64,000 nucleotides of DNA from Pseudaquabacterium inlustre. GTDB taxonomy: Bacteria; Pseudomonadota; Gammaproteobacteria; Burkholderiales; Burkholderiaceae_C. A program made the translations under genes and the position numbers. The notes under the pieces were generated by a model. It searched no databases and had not been told where the DNA came from. It saw only the letters and a program-made list of their open reading frames with translations. Shown piece by piece: positions 25,215 to 33,339 of the stretch. Location: the NCBI RefSeq assembly GCF_038066595.1, contig NZ_JBBUTH010000011.1:186001-250000 (forward strand), in the 5' to 3' direction. The stretch's first letter is position 1, and each line of letters begins with the position of its first letter.

Positions 25215-26549
25215 ATCGCAGCGCAGCCCCTGCGCTGCCAGCAGCGTGCGCACGCGCTCGCGCAGGCCGCGCGGCACCTTGCCGCTGACGGCCAGCGCCG
25301 GGCCGGCGGCCAGCATGCGCTGGAACAGCGCGCGCACGCGTTCGCCGTCCACCGCGGCGATGGTGTCGCGCCACTCGGCCAGGCTGCGCGCGCGGCCGTG
25401 GATGAACAGGTCCAGCGCCGCGCTCTCCAGCCGGCGCGCGGGTTCCTCCAGCGCGCGCAGCCGGCGCACCAGCAGCTGGTTGTGGGCGCGCTCCAGGTCC
25501 ACCGGCGTGATGCGCTCGGCCTGCAGCGCCAGCTGGCGCGCCAGCTCGGTCAGGCATTCGTCCAGCTGCGCCGGCGCGGTGCTGGCCTCGACGACGAACT
25601 GGCCGGCCGCATCCAGCACATCGGCCGAGGCCGCGGCGTAGTAGACCAGGCCGCGCTTCTCGCGCAGCTCGCCCAGAAGCGGCGAGCTCATGCCCTCGCC
25701 GAACAGCGCGGCGGCCACGGCCGCCGTGGCATCGCCGGCCTGCTGGCCGGGCACGGCGAAGCCCATCACCAGGTGGCTCTGGCTGCTGCCGGGCATGGCC
25801 TTGCTGCGGATGCCGCCGCCGAAGGTGGGCGTGGTGATGGTGTTGGGGGCCAGCGCGGGCGCGGCACCGAAGGCGGCCTCGACATCGCGTGTCAGCGTGT
25901 CGACATCCGCCGGCCCCGCCACGGCCACCACGATGTTGGGGCCACCGTACTGGCGCTGCACATGGTTGACCAGGTCGGCGCGGCTGAAGCGCTCGATGTT
26001 GCGCCGCGTGCCGATCACCGGCTGGGCCAGCGGATGCGCGCCCCAGCTGGCGTGGTCGAACAGCTTGAAGGCGGTGGAGACCGGGTCGTCCTCGTCCTCG
26101 GTGAACTCGTGCAGCAGCACCTGGCGCTCGCGCTCGAACTCGTCCTCGGGGAAGCTGGGCGCCAGCACGATGTCGCCCAGCATCGCGATGAAGCCGCTCA
26201 CATCGCGCGCCAGGCCGCGCATGTGGAAAGCGGTGTGGTCCTTGTCGGTGTGGGCATTGACCTCGGCGCCCAGGCGTTCGGCATCGAGGTTGATGCGCTC
26301 GGCGCTGCGCGTGGCCGTGCCCTTGAACACCATGTGCTCGACCACATGGCTCAGGCCGCTGGTGAGCTTGCTCTCGTGGCCGCTGCCGGCGCGCACGAAC
26401 ACGCTGACGCTGGCGGTCTCGGCCTGCGGCACATGAACGCAGGCCAGGCGCACGCCGTTGGCCAGCGTGGCGATGCGGGGTTCGTGGCCGGCGGCGGTGG
26501 TGACGGTGGCGGGGGGGCGGGCGGCAGGCGCCGGGGCGATGGCAGGCAT
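25212..26549 (-). CDS. M16 family zinc peptidase (processing-protease-like)
   Basis: 445 aa. The inverted zinc motif H-x2-E-H is HVVEHMVF near residue 68, with the third ligand glutamate in the ERINLDAERLGAEVNAHTD region about 75 residues on. The second half carries the usual inactive M16_C domain (REKRGLVYYAAAS). There is no signal peptide, so it is likely cytoplasmic, as is common for the PqqF/YmxG-like branch. It lies 9 bp downstream of the tryptophan-halogenase-like gene, as the last gene of the PEP-CTERM/DUF6445/halogenase operon. Processing-type M16 enzymes often act on peptides, so a role in maturing a modified peptide or protein is conceivable. Confidence 0.88.
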   Translation of the reverse strand: MPAIAPAPAARPPATVTTAAGHEPRIATLANGVRLACVHVPQAETASVSVFVRAGSGHESKLTSGLSHVVEHMVFKGTATRSAERINLDAERLGAEVNAHTDKDHTAFHMRGLARDVSGFIAMLGDIVLAPSFPEDEFERERQVLLHEFTEDEDDPVSTAFKLFDHASWGAHPLAQPVIGTRRNIERFSRADLVNHVQRQYGGPNIVVAVAGPADVDTLTRDVEAAFGAAPALAPNTITTPTFGGGIRSKAMPGSSQSHLVMGFAVPGQQAGDATAAVAAALFGEGMSSPLLGELREKRGLVYYAAASADVLDAAGQFVVEASTAPAQLDECLTELARQLALQAERITPVDLERAHNQLLVRRLRALEEPARRLESAALDLFIHGRARSLAEWRDTIAAVDGERVRALFQRMLAAGPALAVSGKVPRGLRERVRTLLAAQGLRCD

Positions 26550-26558
26550 CGCCCGATC

Positions 26559-28145
26559 TTAGGCGCCGGCCGGTGCGCTGCGCAGTGCGCCCGCCGGCGC
26601 ATGTGCTGCGGCGCCACGCTGCTTGCGCGCGTAGTCGGCCATCGTGGGCGACTGCATCAGGGCGGCGCGTCGCACAGCCGCGACCTGGCGCAGCGCGGCG
26701 TCGCTGCGGTCCGGGGCGATGTGCGCACCCTGTGCGGCGCCGGCCAGCGGCAGCTGGTGCATGCCGGCCAGGATGTAGAAGTAGTTGTTGGCGCTGAACA
26801 GCGACATGCGGCGGTTGATGTCGGTGGCCTGCGGCACCTTCTCCTGCCACAGCGCCAGCAGATCGGCCAGGGCCGGGCTGATGCGGGCCGCGTCGGTGGC
26901 CTCGCGCCAGAAGGGCGTGTCGCGGCGCTGCGACAGCACGTAGTGCATCACGATGAAGTCCCGCAGCTCGTCGTACAGGTCACCGATCAGGCGGTTGTAG
27001 GTGGCCTGGCGCCGGCTGTTGTTGCCAGCCCCGGGCAGGTAGTCGACGAACTGCATCAGCGCATGCTCGATCAGGTAGATGCCGGTGGATTCCAGCGGCT
27101 CGATGAAGCCCGAGGCCAGACCCAGTGACAGGCAGTTCTTCTCCCACACGCGGGCGCGATGGCCGATGCGCATGCGCAGCAGCCGGGGGTCGGCCAGGCG
27201 CGTGCGGCTGCCGTGGCTGCGCAGCAGCGTGGCCACGGCCTCGTCGTCGCTGCAATGGGCCGACGCGTAGACGTAGCCCGTGCCGCGGCGCGACTGCAGG
27301 TCGATCTCCCAGCGCCAGCCAGCGGCCTCGGCGGTGGCCGTGGTGTAGGGGCGCAGCGCCGGCGCCTCGTCTTCATGGGCCACCGGGCAGGCCACAGCGC
27401 GGTCGCACAGCAGGTGGTCGGCGTACGAAAGCCATGGAACGCCCAGGGCGCGGTCGATCAGCAGGCCGGCAAAGCCGGTGCAGTCCACGTACAGGTCGGC
27501 CTGCAGCGGGCGCCCGTCGGCCAGGATCAGGCCGCTGATGCCCTCCGGTCCGGTGTGCACCGCGCTCACCGTGCCGGGCGTGTGGATCACGCCACGCGCC
27601 ACGGCGGTCTCGCGCAGCAGGTCGGCCAGCAGGCCGGCATCGATGTGGTAGCCGTAGGGCACCGGTGCCAGGTAGCCCGCCGAGTCCATCAGCTTGGGGC
27701 TGCGCAGGCCTTCCATCAGCGCGGTCTGCACCGAGCAGCAGTCACCCATCGGTGCGCGCAACAGGCCGCGCTGGGTGAGGTTCAGCCAATGCACCAGGCT
27801 GGAGTAGCCCTCATGCATCATCGGCACATCGAAGGGATGGTCGAAGCGGTCGCTGGCGGCGTCGCCACCCTGGCGCCAGCCGATGAAGCGCACGCCGTTC
27901 TTCAGCGTGGCTTCGGTCCGCGCGAACAGCAGCGGCTCGGGAATGCCCAGCGCGTGCAAGGTGGCGGCCAGCGTGGGCACCGTGGCCTCGCCCACGCCGA
28001 TGGTGGGCACCTCGGGCGATTCCACCAGCCGGATGGACACCGGCGCCGCGGGGTCGCCGCACAGCGTGCGCTGCAGGTAGGTGGCGGCCAGCCAGCCGGC
28101 AGTGCCGCCGCCGACGATGAGGATGGAGCGGATGGCTTGGGTCAT
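26559..28145 (-). CDS. Flavin-dependent tryptophan-halogenase-like protein
   Basis: 528 aa. The FAD-binding GGGTAGW (residues 12-18), GVGEATVPT (50-58), the halogenase lysine in TEATLKNG (K82, the PrnA K79 position) and EPLESTGIY (E352, the PrnA E346 position) are all present. The W-x-W-x-I-P motif that excludes monooxygenase chemistry reads W-R-W-E-I-D (277-282), so the last proline is an aspartate. These enzymes use FADH2, O2 and halide to halogenate aromatic rings, but the substrate here is unknown. The neighbours are a DUF6445 protein and a tyrosine- and tryptophan-rich PEP-CTERM surface protein. No flavin reductase gene lies adjacent. Confidence 0.88.
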   Translation of the reverse strand: MTQAIRSILIVGGGTAGWLAATYLQRTLCGDPAAPVSIRLVESPEVPTIGVGEATVPTLAATLHALGIPEPLLFARTEATLKNGVRFIGWRQGGDAASDRFDHPFDVPMMHEGYSSLVHWLNLTQRGLLRAPMGDCCSVQTALMEGLRSPKLMDSAGYLAPVPYGYHIDAGLLADLLRETAVARGVIHTPGTVSAVHTGPEGISGLILADGRPLQADLYVDCTGFAGLLIDRALGVPWLSYADHLLCDRAVACPVAHEDEAPALRPYTTATAEAAGWRWEIDLQSRRGTGYVYASAHCSDDEAVATLLRSHGSRTRLADPRLLRMRIGHRARVWEKNCLSLGLASGFIEPLESTGIYLIEHALMQFVDYLPGAGNNSRRQATYNRLIGDLYDELRDFIVMHYVLSQRRDTPFWREATDAARISPALADLLALWQEKVPQATDINRRMSLFSANNYFYILAGMHQLPLAGAAQGAHIAPDRSDAALRQVAAVRRAALMQSPTMADYARKQRGAAAHAPAGALRSAPAGA

Positions 28146-28174
28146 GCGGTGGGCCCGGCGCGCCGGGGCGGGGC

Positions 28175-28879
28175 CTACGCGCGGTCGGCCCGGTGGACGA
28201 AGAAGCGCTGCGTTAGCCGCGCCGAGTTCATCGAGAGGTTACGCGCCACATCGGTCATCGCGATCGAGTGAAAAGCGGTGCCGGGGTACATCACCAGCCG
28301 GTTGAAGCGCCCTTGCGTGGTGTGCAGGTGTTCCCAGGTGTGGTCGTCGGCCACGGCGTAGGAGCTGGGCTGGGTGGCGTCGCCATGGGCGTCCAGCCAG
28401 CGGTGGTAGGCCTCGCCTTCGGCCTCGTCGCGCACGAAGGCCAGCCCGGTGGGCCGGTGGCGGAAGAAGCTGGTGCCGACCTCGTAGTCGGGGTTCAGGT
28501 AGCACACGCCGGCCAGCGGGGTGCCATCCACATGCGGGTGCTTCTGCAGCGCCAGCATCTCGCTGGCGGGCGTGGTGACGATGGAGAAGTCGGTGGCGAT
28601 GTCGGCCGGTGTGCAGCGCGCACTGCCCAGCACGGCCAGCAGTTGCACCAGCGGCGGCAGCAGCGCGGCGCGCTCGGTCTCGTCCAGCGCGGCGTGCAGG
28701 CCAGGGTAGTAGGCGGTGGAGTTGTCGAAGCGGCCGGCCAGCGCACGCTCGCGTACCGCCATCGGGTCGGCGTAGACATCGTCGATGACCAGCACCGGGC
28801 AACCGCTGGACAGCGTCTGCACCTGCACGCGGGCTTGCGGGTTCAGCGCGAAGCGCCGGGCGGCGCTGTCCGTGCTCAT
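28175..28879 (-). CDS. DUF6445 family protein (2OG-Fe(II) oxygenase-like fold)
   Basis: 234 aa. HPHVDGTPLAGVCYLNPDYE contains the H-x-D pair, and the distal H lies in YPGTAFHS (near residue 205); together they match the 2-His-1-Asp facial triad of prolyl-hydroxylase-like oxygenases. This family is regularly found beside tryptophan-halogenase-like genes. Its ATG overlaps the stop of the upstream PEP-CTERM gene (ATGA), and the halogenase gene begins 29 bp downstream across a GC hairpin, so the three are probably one transcript. The reaction is unknown, with hydroxylation of a peptide or small molecule the obvious guess. Confidence 0.8.
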   Translation of the reverse strand: MSTDSAARRFALNPQARVQVQTLSSGCPVLVIDDVYADPMAVRERALAGRFDNSTAYYPGLHAALDETERAALLPPLVQLLAVLGSARCTPADIATDFSIVTTPASEMLALQKHPHVDGTPLAGVCYLNPDYEVGTSFFRHRPTGLAFVRDEAEGEAYHRWLDAHGDATQPSSYAVADDHTWEHLHTTQGRFNRLVMYPGTAFHSIAMTDVARNLSMNSARLTQRFFVHRADRA

Positions 28880-29907
28880 CGGCCAGCGGGGGTGCCGTGG
28901 CGGGTGGCGAGCGCGGTCACGCCATCGCCGTCGCCATCGTCGTCGGCCACGGCACCCGGCGGCGTGGTGGCGGCGCTGCGGCCGCGCTGGCGCACGCGAC
29001 GGCCGCCGGCCGCCAGGGCCGCGGCCAATGCCACGCCGGTGAGGGCCACGCCGGCCGGCTCGGGCACCGAGCCACCGGTCGTGCCGGACAGCGGTGCGCT
29101 CACCGGCAGCAGCATGGGCTCGTTGAGCAGCAGGCTGAAGCTGACCGAACGCAACCCGAACTGGCCTACCGGTGCGGCGATGTTCAGGCCCAGCACGCCG
29201 TCGCCCTGCAGGTCCGCCAGTGCCACCGGATCCAGCGACGCGGTCAGCGCCAGCTCGCCGCCGATGGCGCTGTAGACGTTGCGCTCACGGTGGTACAGCG
29301 AGGTGCGCGAGCACTCGGTGGTGTAGCAGCCTTCGAAGCCGTCGTAGAGGTAGGCGCCGAAGTTGCCGGCCCCCTGCGTGCGCGTGTCGGCGGTGTCGGT
29401 GAGCACCGTGCCGCCGACGGTCAGGCGCATCTGGTCGGCCACCGCATCGACCTGGTAGATGTCACGGTCGGCATAGCGGGCGTAGTCGGGGATGTTCTGG
29501 GTGGCGTAGGCGTAGTACCAGCCGCCGCCGTAGCAGGTGCGCTTGTTCAACCACGAGCCGCAGGTGTAGCTGTAGCTGTAGTAGGCGCGGTAGCTGTAGG
29601 TGTGCAGATGCGAGCCGGCGCCCACCGTCTGCACGTTGTAGTCGGCGGACACACCGCCCGGCGCATAGCTGGCATCCGAGAAGCCGAAGACCGAGACCTC
29701 GCCGCCCACCACCTCGCTGGCGCTGTGGCCCTGGGCGGTGAGGAAGGCATTGATGTCGAAGCTGAGGTTGGCCGACTGGCCTTGCTGCAGCAGGGTCGAC
29801 AGCGTCACGCTGTGCGACAGCGTGATCGGGGCAGCCTGCGCGGGCGCGACGGCCAGTGCGCCGGCGCTCGCGGCCAGCGCCGCGGAAAGTCCGGAAATCT
29901 TGTTCAT
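28876..29907 (-). CDS. PEP-CTERM sorting-domain surface protein, tyrosine-rich, with C-terminal extension
   Basis: 343 aa. The signal peptide (LSAALAASAGALAVAPAQAA) is followed by a secreted domain. Residues 100-152 are packed with tyrosines plus three tryptophan/cysteine-containing turns. The sorting signal is VPEP (281-284), a hydrophobic helix (286-301) and an arginine cluster (303-308), which target it to exosortase. Unusually, 35 more residues follow (GRSAATTPPG, a DDDGDGDG run), where such proteins normally stop. The extension overlaps the DUF6445 start by 4 bases, so it may be kept for coupling or may be a lost stop codon. The client relationship to the prsK/prsR system at the right end is inferred. 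Confidence 0.85.
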   Translation of the reverse strand: MNKISGLSAALAASAGALAVAPAQAAPITLSHSVTLSTLLQQGQSANLSFDINAFLTAQGHSASEVVGGEVSVFGFSDASYAPGGVSADYNVQTVGAGSHLHTYSYRAYYSYSYTCGSWLNKRTCYGGGWYYAYATQNIPDYARYADRDIYQVDAVADQMRLTVGGTVLTDTADTRTQGAGNFGAYLYDGFEGCYTTECSRTSLYHRERNVYSAIGGELALTASLDPVALADLQGDGVLGLNIAAPVGQFGLRSVSFSLLLNEPMLLPVSAPLSGTTGGSVPEPAGVALTGVALAAALAAGGRRVRQRGRSAATTPPGAVADDDGDGDGVTALATRHGTPAGR

Positions 29908-30045
29908 GGTGTGCGGGTTCCAACGACGTGGATCGCACTCTAGAAGTCCACCTGCCGGGCCGACAGGGGGCTTGGGCACGCCGGCGTGGTGGGCGTTGAT
30001 TCCTGCCGTGAGGAGCGTCACGCTGGCCGGCGCAGCGCGCTGCCG

Positions 30046-30061
30046 TCCCGCGTTCGCGGGA
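30046..30061 (-). terminator. Hairpin directly after the gcr-like gene
   Basis: TCCCGCG-TT-CGCGGGA, a perfect 7-bp stem starting 4 bases past the stop of the leftward membrane gene. There is no U-tract, so it may protect the 3' end rather than terminate. Confidence 0.45.
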
Positions 30062-30065
30062 GTGG

Positions 30066-32081
30066 TCAGCGCGGCGGCAGCACGAAGCTGCGCGGCGCCT
30101 GCCGCAGGCGCCGGAAGATGGCGCCCACGATGCGGCGGCGGTCCAGCCCGGCGATGCCGCGCGAGCGCAGCGCCACGGCCAGCGCCAGGCCGAAGCTCAC
30201 GCCCAGGTTCAGCACGCCGGTGACCGCCAGCCCCGCCGCGCACCACCAGAAGGCGGGCTGCTGCAGCGTGTCCCAGCCCAGCGTGCTGGCGGCGGCGGCC
30301 AGCTGGCCGGTGGACAGCGTGACATGGCGCACCTCGATCGGCAGGCCCAGGAAGGCCAGCACCACCGGCACCACGCCCAGCATCAGGCCCAGGCTGACAT
30401 TGGCCGCCAGACCCGAGATGTTGGCGCGCCACCAGCCGGCCCAGCGTGCGGCGCGCGGCGCGCCCAGCCGCGCCACGATGGCCGGGTGCCAGGCCAGCGC
30501 GCTGTGCAGCCGGTGGTAGACGAACCAGTTCTCGACCCAGCCGGCCACCAGGCTGCTGGCGAACAGCAGCACGCCGGTGAACGCGGCATACAAGGCCGTG
30601 GGGCCCAGCAGCGTGATGGCGTGCAGCACATAGGCCGCGTCCTTGGCGCCCACCAGCGGCCGGCCGGCGGCCTGCCAGGCCAGCCATTGCGCCAGCAGCA
30701 CCAGCGGTGTCACGGCGGCCAGGTTGCCGGCGATGCCGGCGATCTGCGAGCGCACCAGGTGCGTGACCTCGTCGACGAAGGACTCGATGGCCGCCTCGTC
30801 GTGGCCGTCGCCCTTCACGGCGGCCAGCTTGTCGGCCATGGCCGGCGCGGTCATCGCCGGCTGCTTGGTGGCCACCGTCCAGTGCAGCAGGTGCACGATG
30901 ACGAAGCTTAGTGCGTAGTTCAGGCCGGCGGCAAACCCGCCCCAGAACGGCGCCAGGCCCAGCGCCATCAGCGCGAACTTGGCGAAGGTGGTGCCGGCGA
31001 TCACCGCGCCACCGCCGAGCGCGGCGCGCAGCATGTCGCGGTACTCGGCCGCGGTGCGGGTGATGTAGTGCTCGCCGGTTTCGGCATGGCGCTCGGCCAC
31101 CTTGCGCGCCAGCAGCGAGTACTGCCGGCCCAGCAGTGCGCGCAGGCTGCGCCGCTGCTGCGACAGCGTCACCAGGTCCACCACCAGTTGCTGCAGCAGC
31201 GGCGCGGGCGCGGTCGAGAGCAGCAGGTCGAGCACCGCTTCGAGCCGCAGCGTGCGTTCGCGCAGCTGGTCCAGCTCGAACAGGATGTTCACCGAGATGC
31301 CGTGCGCCTCCAGGTGGGCGTGCACGCTGTCGGCGGCCTCGCGCCCGCGCTGCAGCAGCGCGCGCAGCAGGTTGGCCTCCTGCGCGGTGCGCTGCACATC
31401 GCCGGCCAGCAGCGCATCGGCCAGGGCTTCGGCGCGGCGCACCAGCTGCTCGAAGGGCTGATCCACCAGCAGCTCGGCCGACATGCGCTGGCGCAGCGTC
31501 GGCGTGAACGAAGCCGCGCGGATGCTGCTGACCAGCCAGGTCATGGCCCGCAGCAGCGGCGTGCGCCAGTCGGCGGCGCTGGCATCGGCGGCACCCTCGG
31601 CCCGCGCGGCCGAGAACAGCGCCGCCAGCCGGCCCAGCGTGGTGGCGTCGATGGCGGCCAGCCAGCGTGCATCGCCCGCCTGCGGAAACAGCAGGCCGAA
31701 CAGCGCCGCCAGGTCATCGGTGTCGGGCGTGGCCGGCAGCAGGCGCAGGCGCAGCCGCTCGGCGATCTCGCCGCCCAGATCGCGCCGGGCGGTGAAGCCG
31801 AAGTCGGCGAACAGCGCCGCCACATCGCTCTCGCGCCACAGCCGGCCCAGCAGCGCCACCACGCGCTCGCGTGGCGCGGGGTTGCGCTCCAGCATGTTGA
31901 GCAGGTGCTTCAGGCGCAGCACCGGGCGCGGCGTGGCGTCGCCATCGGCGCCCGGCTCGTCACGGCCGTGGCGCAGCCACTCGGTCAGGCGGATCAGCCA
32001 CAGGTGCCGCTCGGGGCGCGGCGCGGCCGGATCGGCCGCATTCACCAGGGCGGTGAGGTCCCAGGCGGCAGCCGTCGTCAA
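30066..32081 (-). CDS. Gcr-type 'site-specific recombinase' membrane protein
   Basis: About 671 aa from a TTG at 32081 that overlaps the apaG stop (TTGA). It belongs to the family labelled site-specific recombinase from the neisserial gcr gene, although nothing in the sequence looks like a recombinase. The N-terminal half is helical and soluble (LWLIRLTEWLRH, LLNMLERNP, LFADFGFT). The C-terminal half has about six to seven membrane helices (AVIAGTTFAKFALMALGLAP, LGPTALYAAFTGVLLFASSL). The real role is unknown. The start is uncertain because only codons upstream of the TTG inside apaG would give ATG or GTG starts; the conserved part begins DLTALVNAADP just after the TTG. Confidence 0.8.
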   Translation of the reverse strand: MTTAAAWDLTALVNAADPAAPRPERHLWLIRLTEWLRHGRDEPGADGDATPRPVLRLKHLLNMLERNPAPRERVVALLGRLWRESDVAALFADFGFTARRDLGGEIAERLRLRLLPATPDTDDLAALFGLLFPQAGDARWLAAIDATTLGRLAALFSAARAEGAADASAADWRTPLLRAMTWLVSSIRAASFTPTLRQRMSAELLVDQPFEQLVRRAEALADALLAGDVQRTAQEANLLRALLQRGREAADSVHAHLEAHGISVNILFELDQLRERTLRLEAVLDLLLSTAPAPLLQQLVVDLVTLSQQRRSLRALLGRQYSLLARKVAERHAETGEHYITRTAAEYRDMLRAALGGGAVIAGTTFAKFALMALGLAPFWGGFAAGLNYALSFVIVHLLHWTVATKQPAMTAPAMADKLAAVKGDGHDEAAIESFVDEVTHLVRSQIAGIAGNLAAVTPLVLLAQWLAWQAAGRPLVGAKDAAYVLHAITLLGPTALYAAFTGVLLFASSLVAGWVENWFVYHRLHSALAWHPAIVARLGAPRAARWAGWWRANISGLAANVSLGLMLGVVPVVLAFLGLPIEVRHVTLSTGQLAAAASTLGWDTLQQPAFWWCAAGLAVTGVLNLGVSFGLALAVALRSRGIAGLDRRRIVGAIFRRLRQAPRSFVLPPR

Positions 32082-32452
32082 TGCAGCATGGCCGCGTCGG
32101 CCAGCATGAACTCGGGCACGGCCGAGTTGAACCACTGGGCGTCCTCGGTGATGCCGATGAACTCGCCGCGCATCGAGCCCTGCGGCGTGGCGATCTGCGC
32201 CCAGCTGGTGTACTCGAACTGCTCGCCCGGCTGCAGCAGCGGCTGGTGGCCCACCACGCCCAGGCCGCGCACTTCCTGCGTTTGGCCGCGGTGGTCGGTG
32301 ATGACCCAGTGCCGCGCGATCAGCTGCGCGGGCACGGTGCCGGTGTTGGTGATGGTGATCGTGTACGCGAAACCCCAGCGCTCCTCGGCGGGATCGGTCT
32401 GCTCGGGCAGCGGGCGAACCGCGACGGTGCTGGTGAATTCAGGTCGTGCCAT
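32078..32452 (-). CDS. apaG: ApaG protein (Co2+/Mg2+ resistance-associated)
   Basis: 124 aa, the usual ApaG length. The single fibronectin-type-III-like fold has YTITITNTGTVPAQLIARHW, ITDHRGQTQEVRGLGVVGHQP and TPQGSMRGEF, the family's diagnostic blocks. Loss of ApaG in enterobacteria alters cobalt and magnesium sensitivity; its molecular role is unresolved. It faces rpe across 106 bp. A TAGAAT -10-like hexamer (32460-32465) ends 7 bases before the ATG at 32452 and no ribosome-binding site is visible, so a leaderless start is possible. The gcr-like gene overlaps its stop. Confidence 0.95.
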   Translation of the reverse strand: MARPEFTSTVAVRPLPEQTDPAEERWGFAYTITITNTGTVPAQLIARHWVITDHRGQTQEVRGLGVVGHQPLLQPGEQFEYTSWAQIATPQGSMRGEFIGITEDAQWFNSAVPEFMLADAAMLH

Positions 32453-32558
32453 GCGGCTGATTCTAGGAAGGCTGCGAAAATCGCGTGCCGGAGACCGAGG
32501 GATTCCCGACCGGCGTCCCGAGTTCCCCACCGTTGCCACTGTTTTCAGCCGCCGCGCC

Positions 32559-33239
32559 ATGACCCGCCCCTACCGCATCGCCCCCAGCATCCTCTCGGCC
32601 GACTTCGCCCAGCTCGGCGCCGAGGTGCGCAACGTCATCGCCGCCGGCGCCGACTGGATCCACTTCGACGTGATGGACAACCATTACGTGCCCAACCTGA
32701 CCTTCGGGCCGATGGTGTGCGAGGCGCTGCGCAAGCACGCGGTCAAGCCCGACGGCACGCCGGTGCCCATCGACGTGCACCTGATGGTGCAGCCGGTGGA
32801 CGCGCTGGCCCAGGCCTTCGCCAAGGCCGGCGCCGACCTGATCAGCTTCCACCCCGACGCCAGCACGCACGTGGACCGCACCATCCAGCTGATCAAGGCC
32901 GCGGGCTGCCAGGCCGGCCTGGTGTTCAACCCGGCGCTGCCGATCGACGTGCTGGAGTGGACGATCGAGCAACTGGATCTGATCCTGGTGATGAGCGTGA
33001 ACCCCGGCTTCGGCGGCCAGAGCTTCATCCCGTCGGCGCTGCGCAAGGTGGAGCAGATCCGCCGCCTGATCGAGGCCTCGGGCCGCGACATCCGGCTGGA
33101 GGTGGACGGAGGCATCAAGGTCGACAACATCCGCCAGGTGGCCGATGCCGGCGCCGACACCTTCGTGGCCGGCAGCGCCATCTTCGGCCAGGCCGACTAC
33201 AAGGCCGTGATCGACGCGATGCGCGCCAAGCTGGCCTGA
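32559..33239 (+). CDS. rpe: Ribulose-phosphate 3-epimerase
   Basis: 226 aa, full length. The TIM barrel starts with YRIAPSILSADFAQLG and has the metal and catalytic residues in HFDVMDNHYVPNLTFGP, IDVHLMVQP, MSVNPGFGGQSFIP and EVDGGIK. It interconverts ribulose 5-phosphate and xylulose 5-phosphate in the pentose phosphate pathway and the Calvin cycle. It faces apaG. In many Burkholderiales rpe leads into gph/trpE, but here the next gene is a TPR lipoprotein. Confidence 0.97.
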   Translation: MTRPYRIAPSILSADFAQLGAEVRNVIAAGADWIHFDVMDNHYVPNLTFGPMVCEALRKHAVKPDGTPVPIDVHLMVQPVDALAQAFAKAGADLISFHPDASTHVDRTIQLIKAAGCQAGLVFNPALPIDVLEWTIEQLDLILVMSVNPGFGGQSFIPSALRKVEQIRRLIEASGRDIRLEVDGGIKVDNIRQVADAGADTFVAGSAIFGQADYKAVIDAMRAKLA

Positions 33240-33339
33240 CGCGCCGGCCGGGCCGCAAGGCGACGCTCACGGCGACCCACAACCCCGGCGCATCGGCGTA
33301 AGCTTGCCGGCGCGGCCCGATGGCCGCGGGAGTGCTGCG

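Noticed and set aside
30066..32081. Evidence of a mobile element from the name 'site-specific recombinase'
   Set aside because: The protein is a multi-span membrane protein without recombinase motifs, and no repeats or attachment sites flank it.
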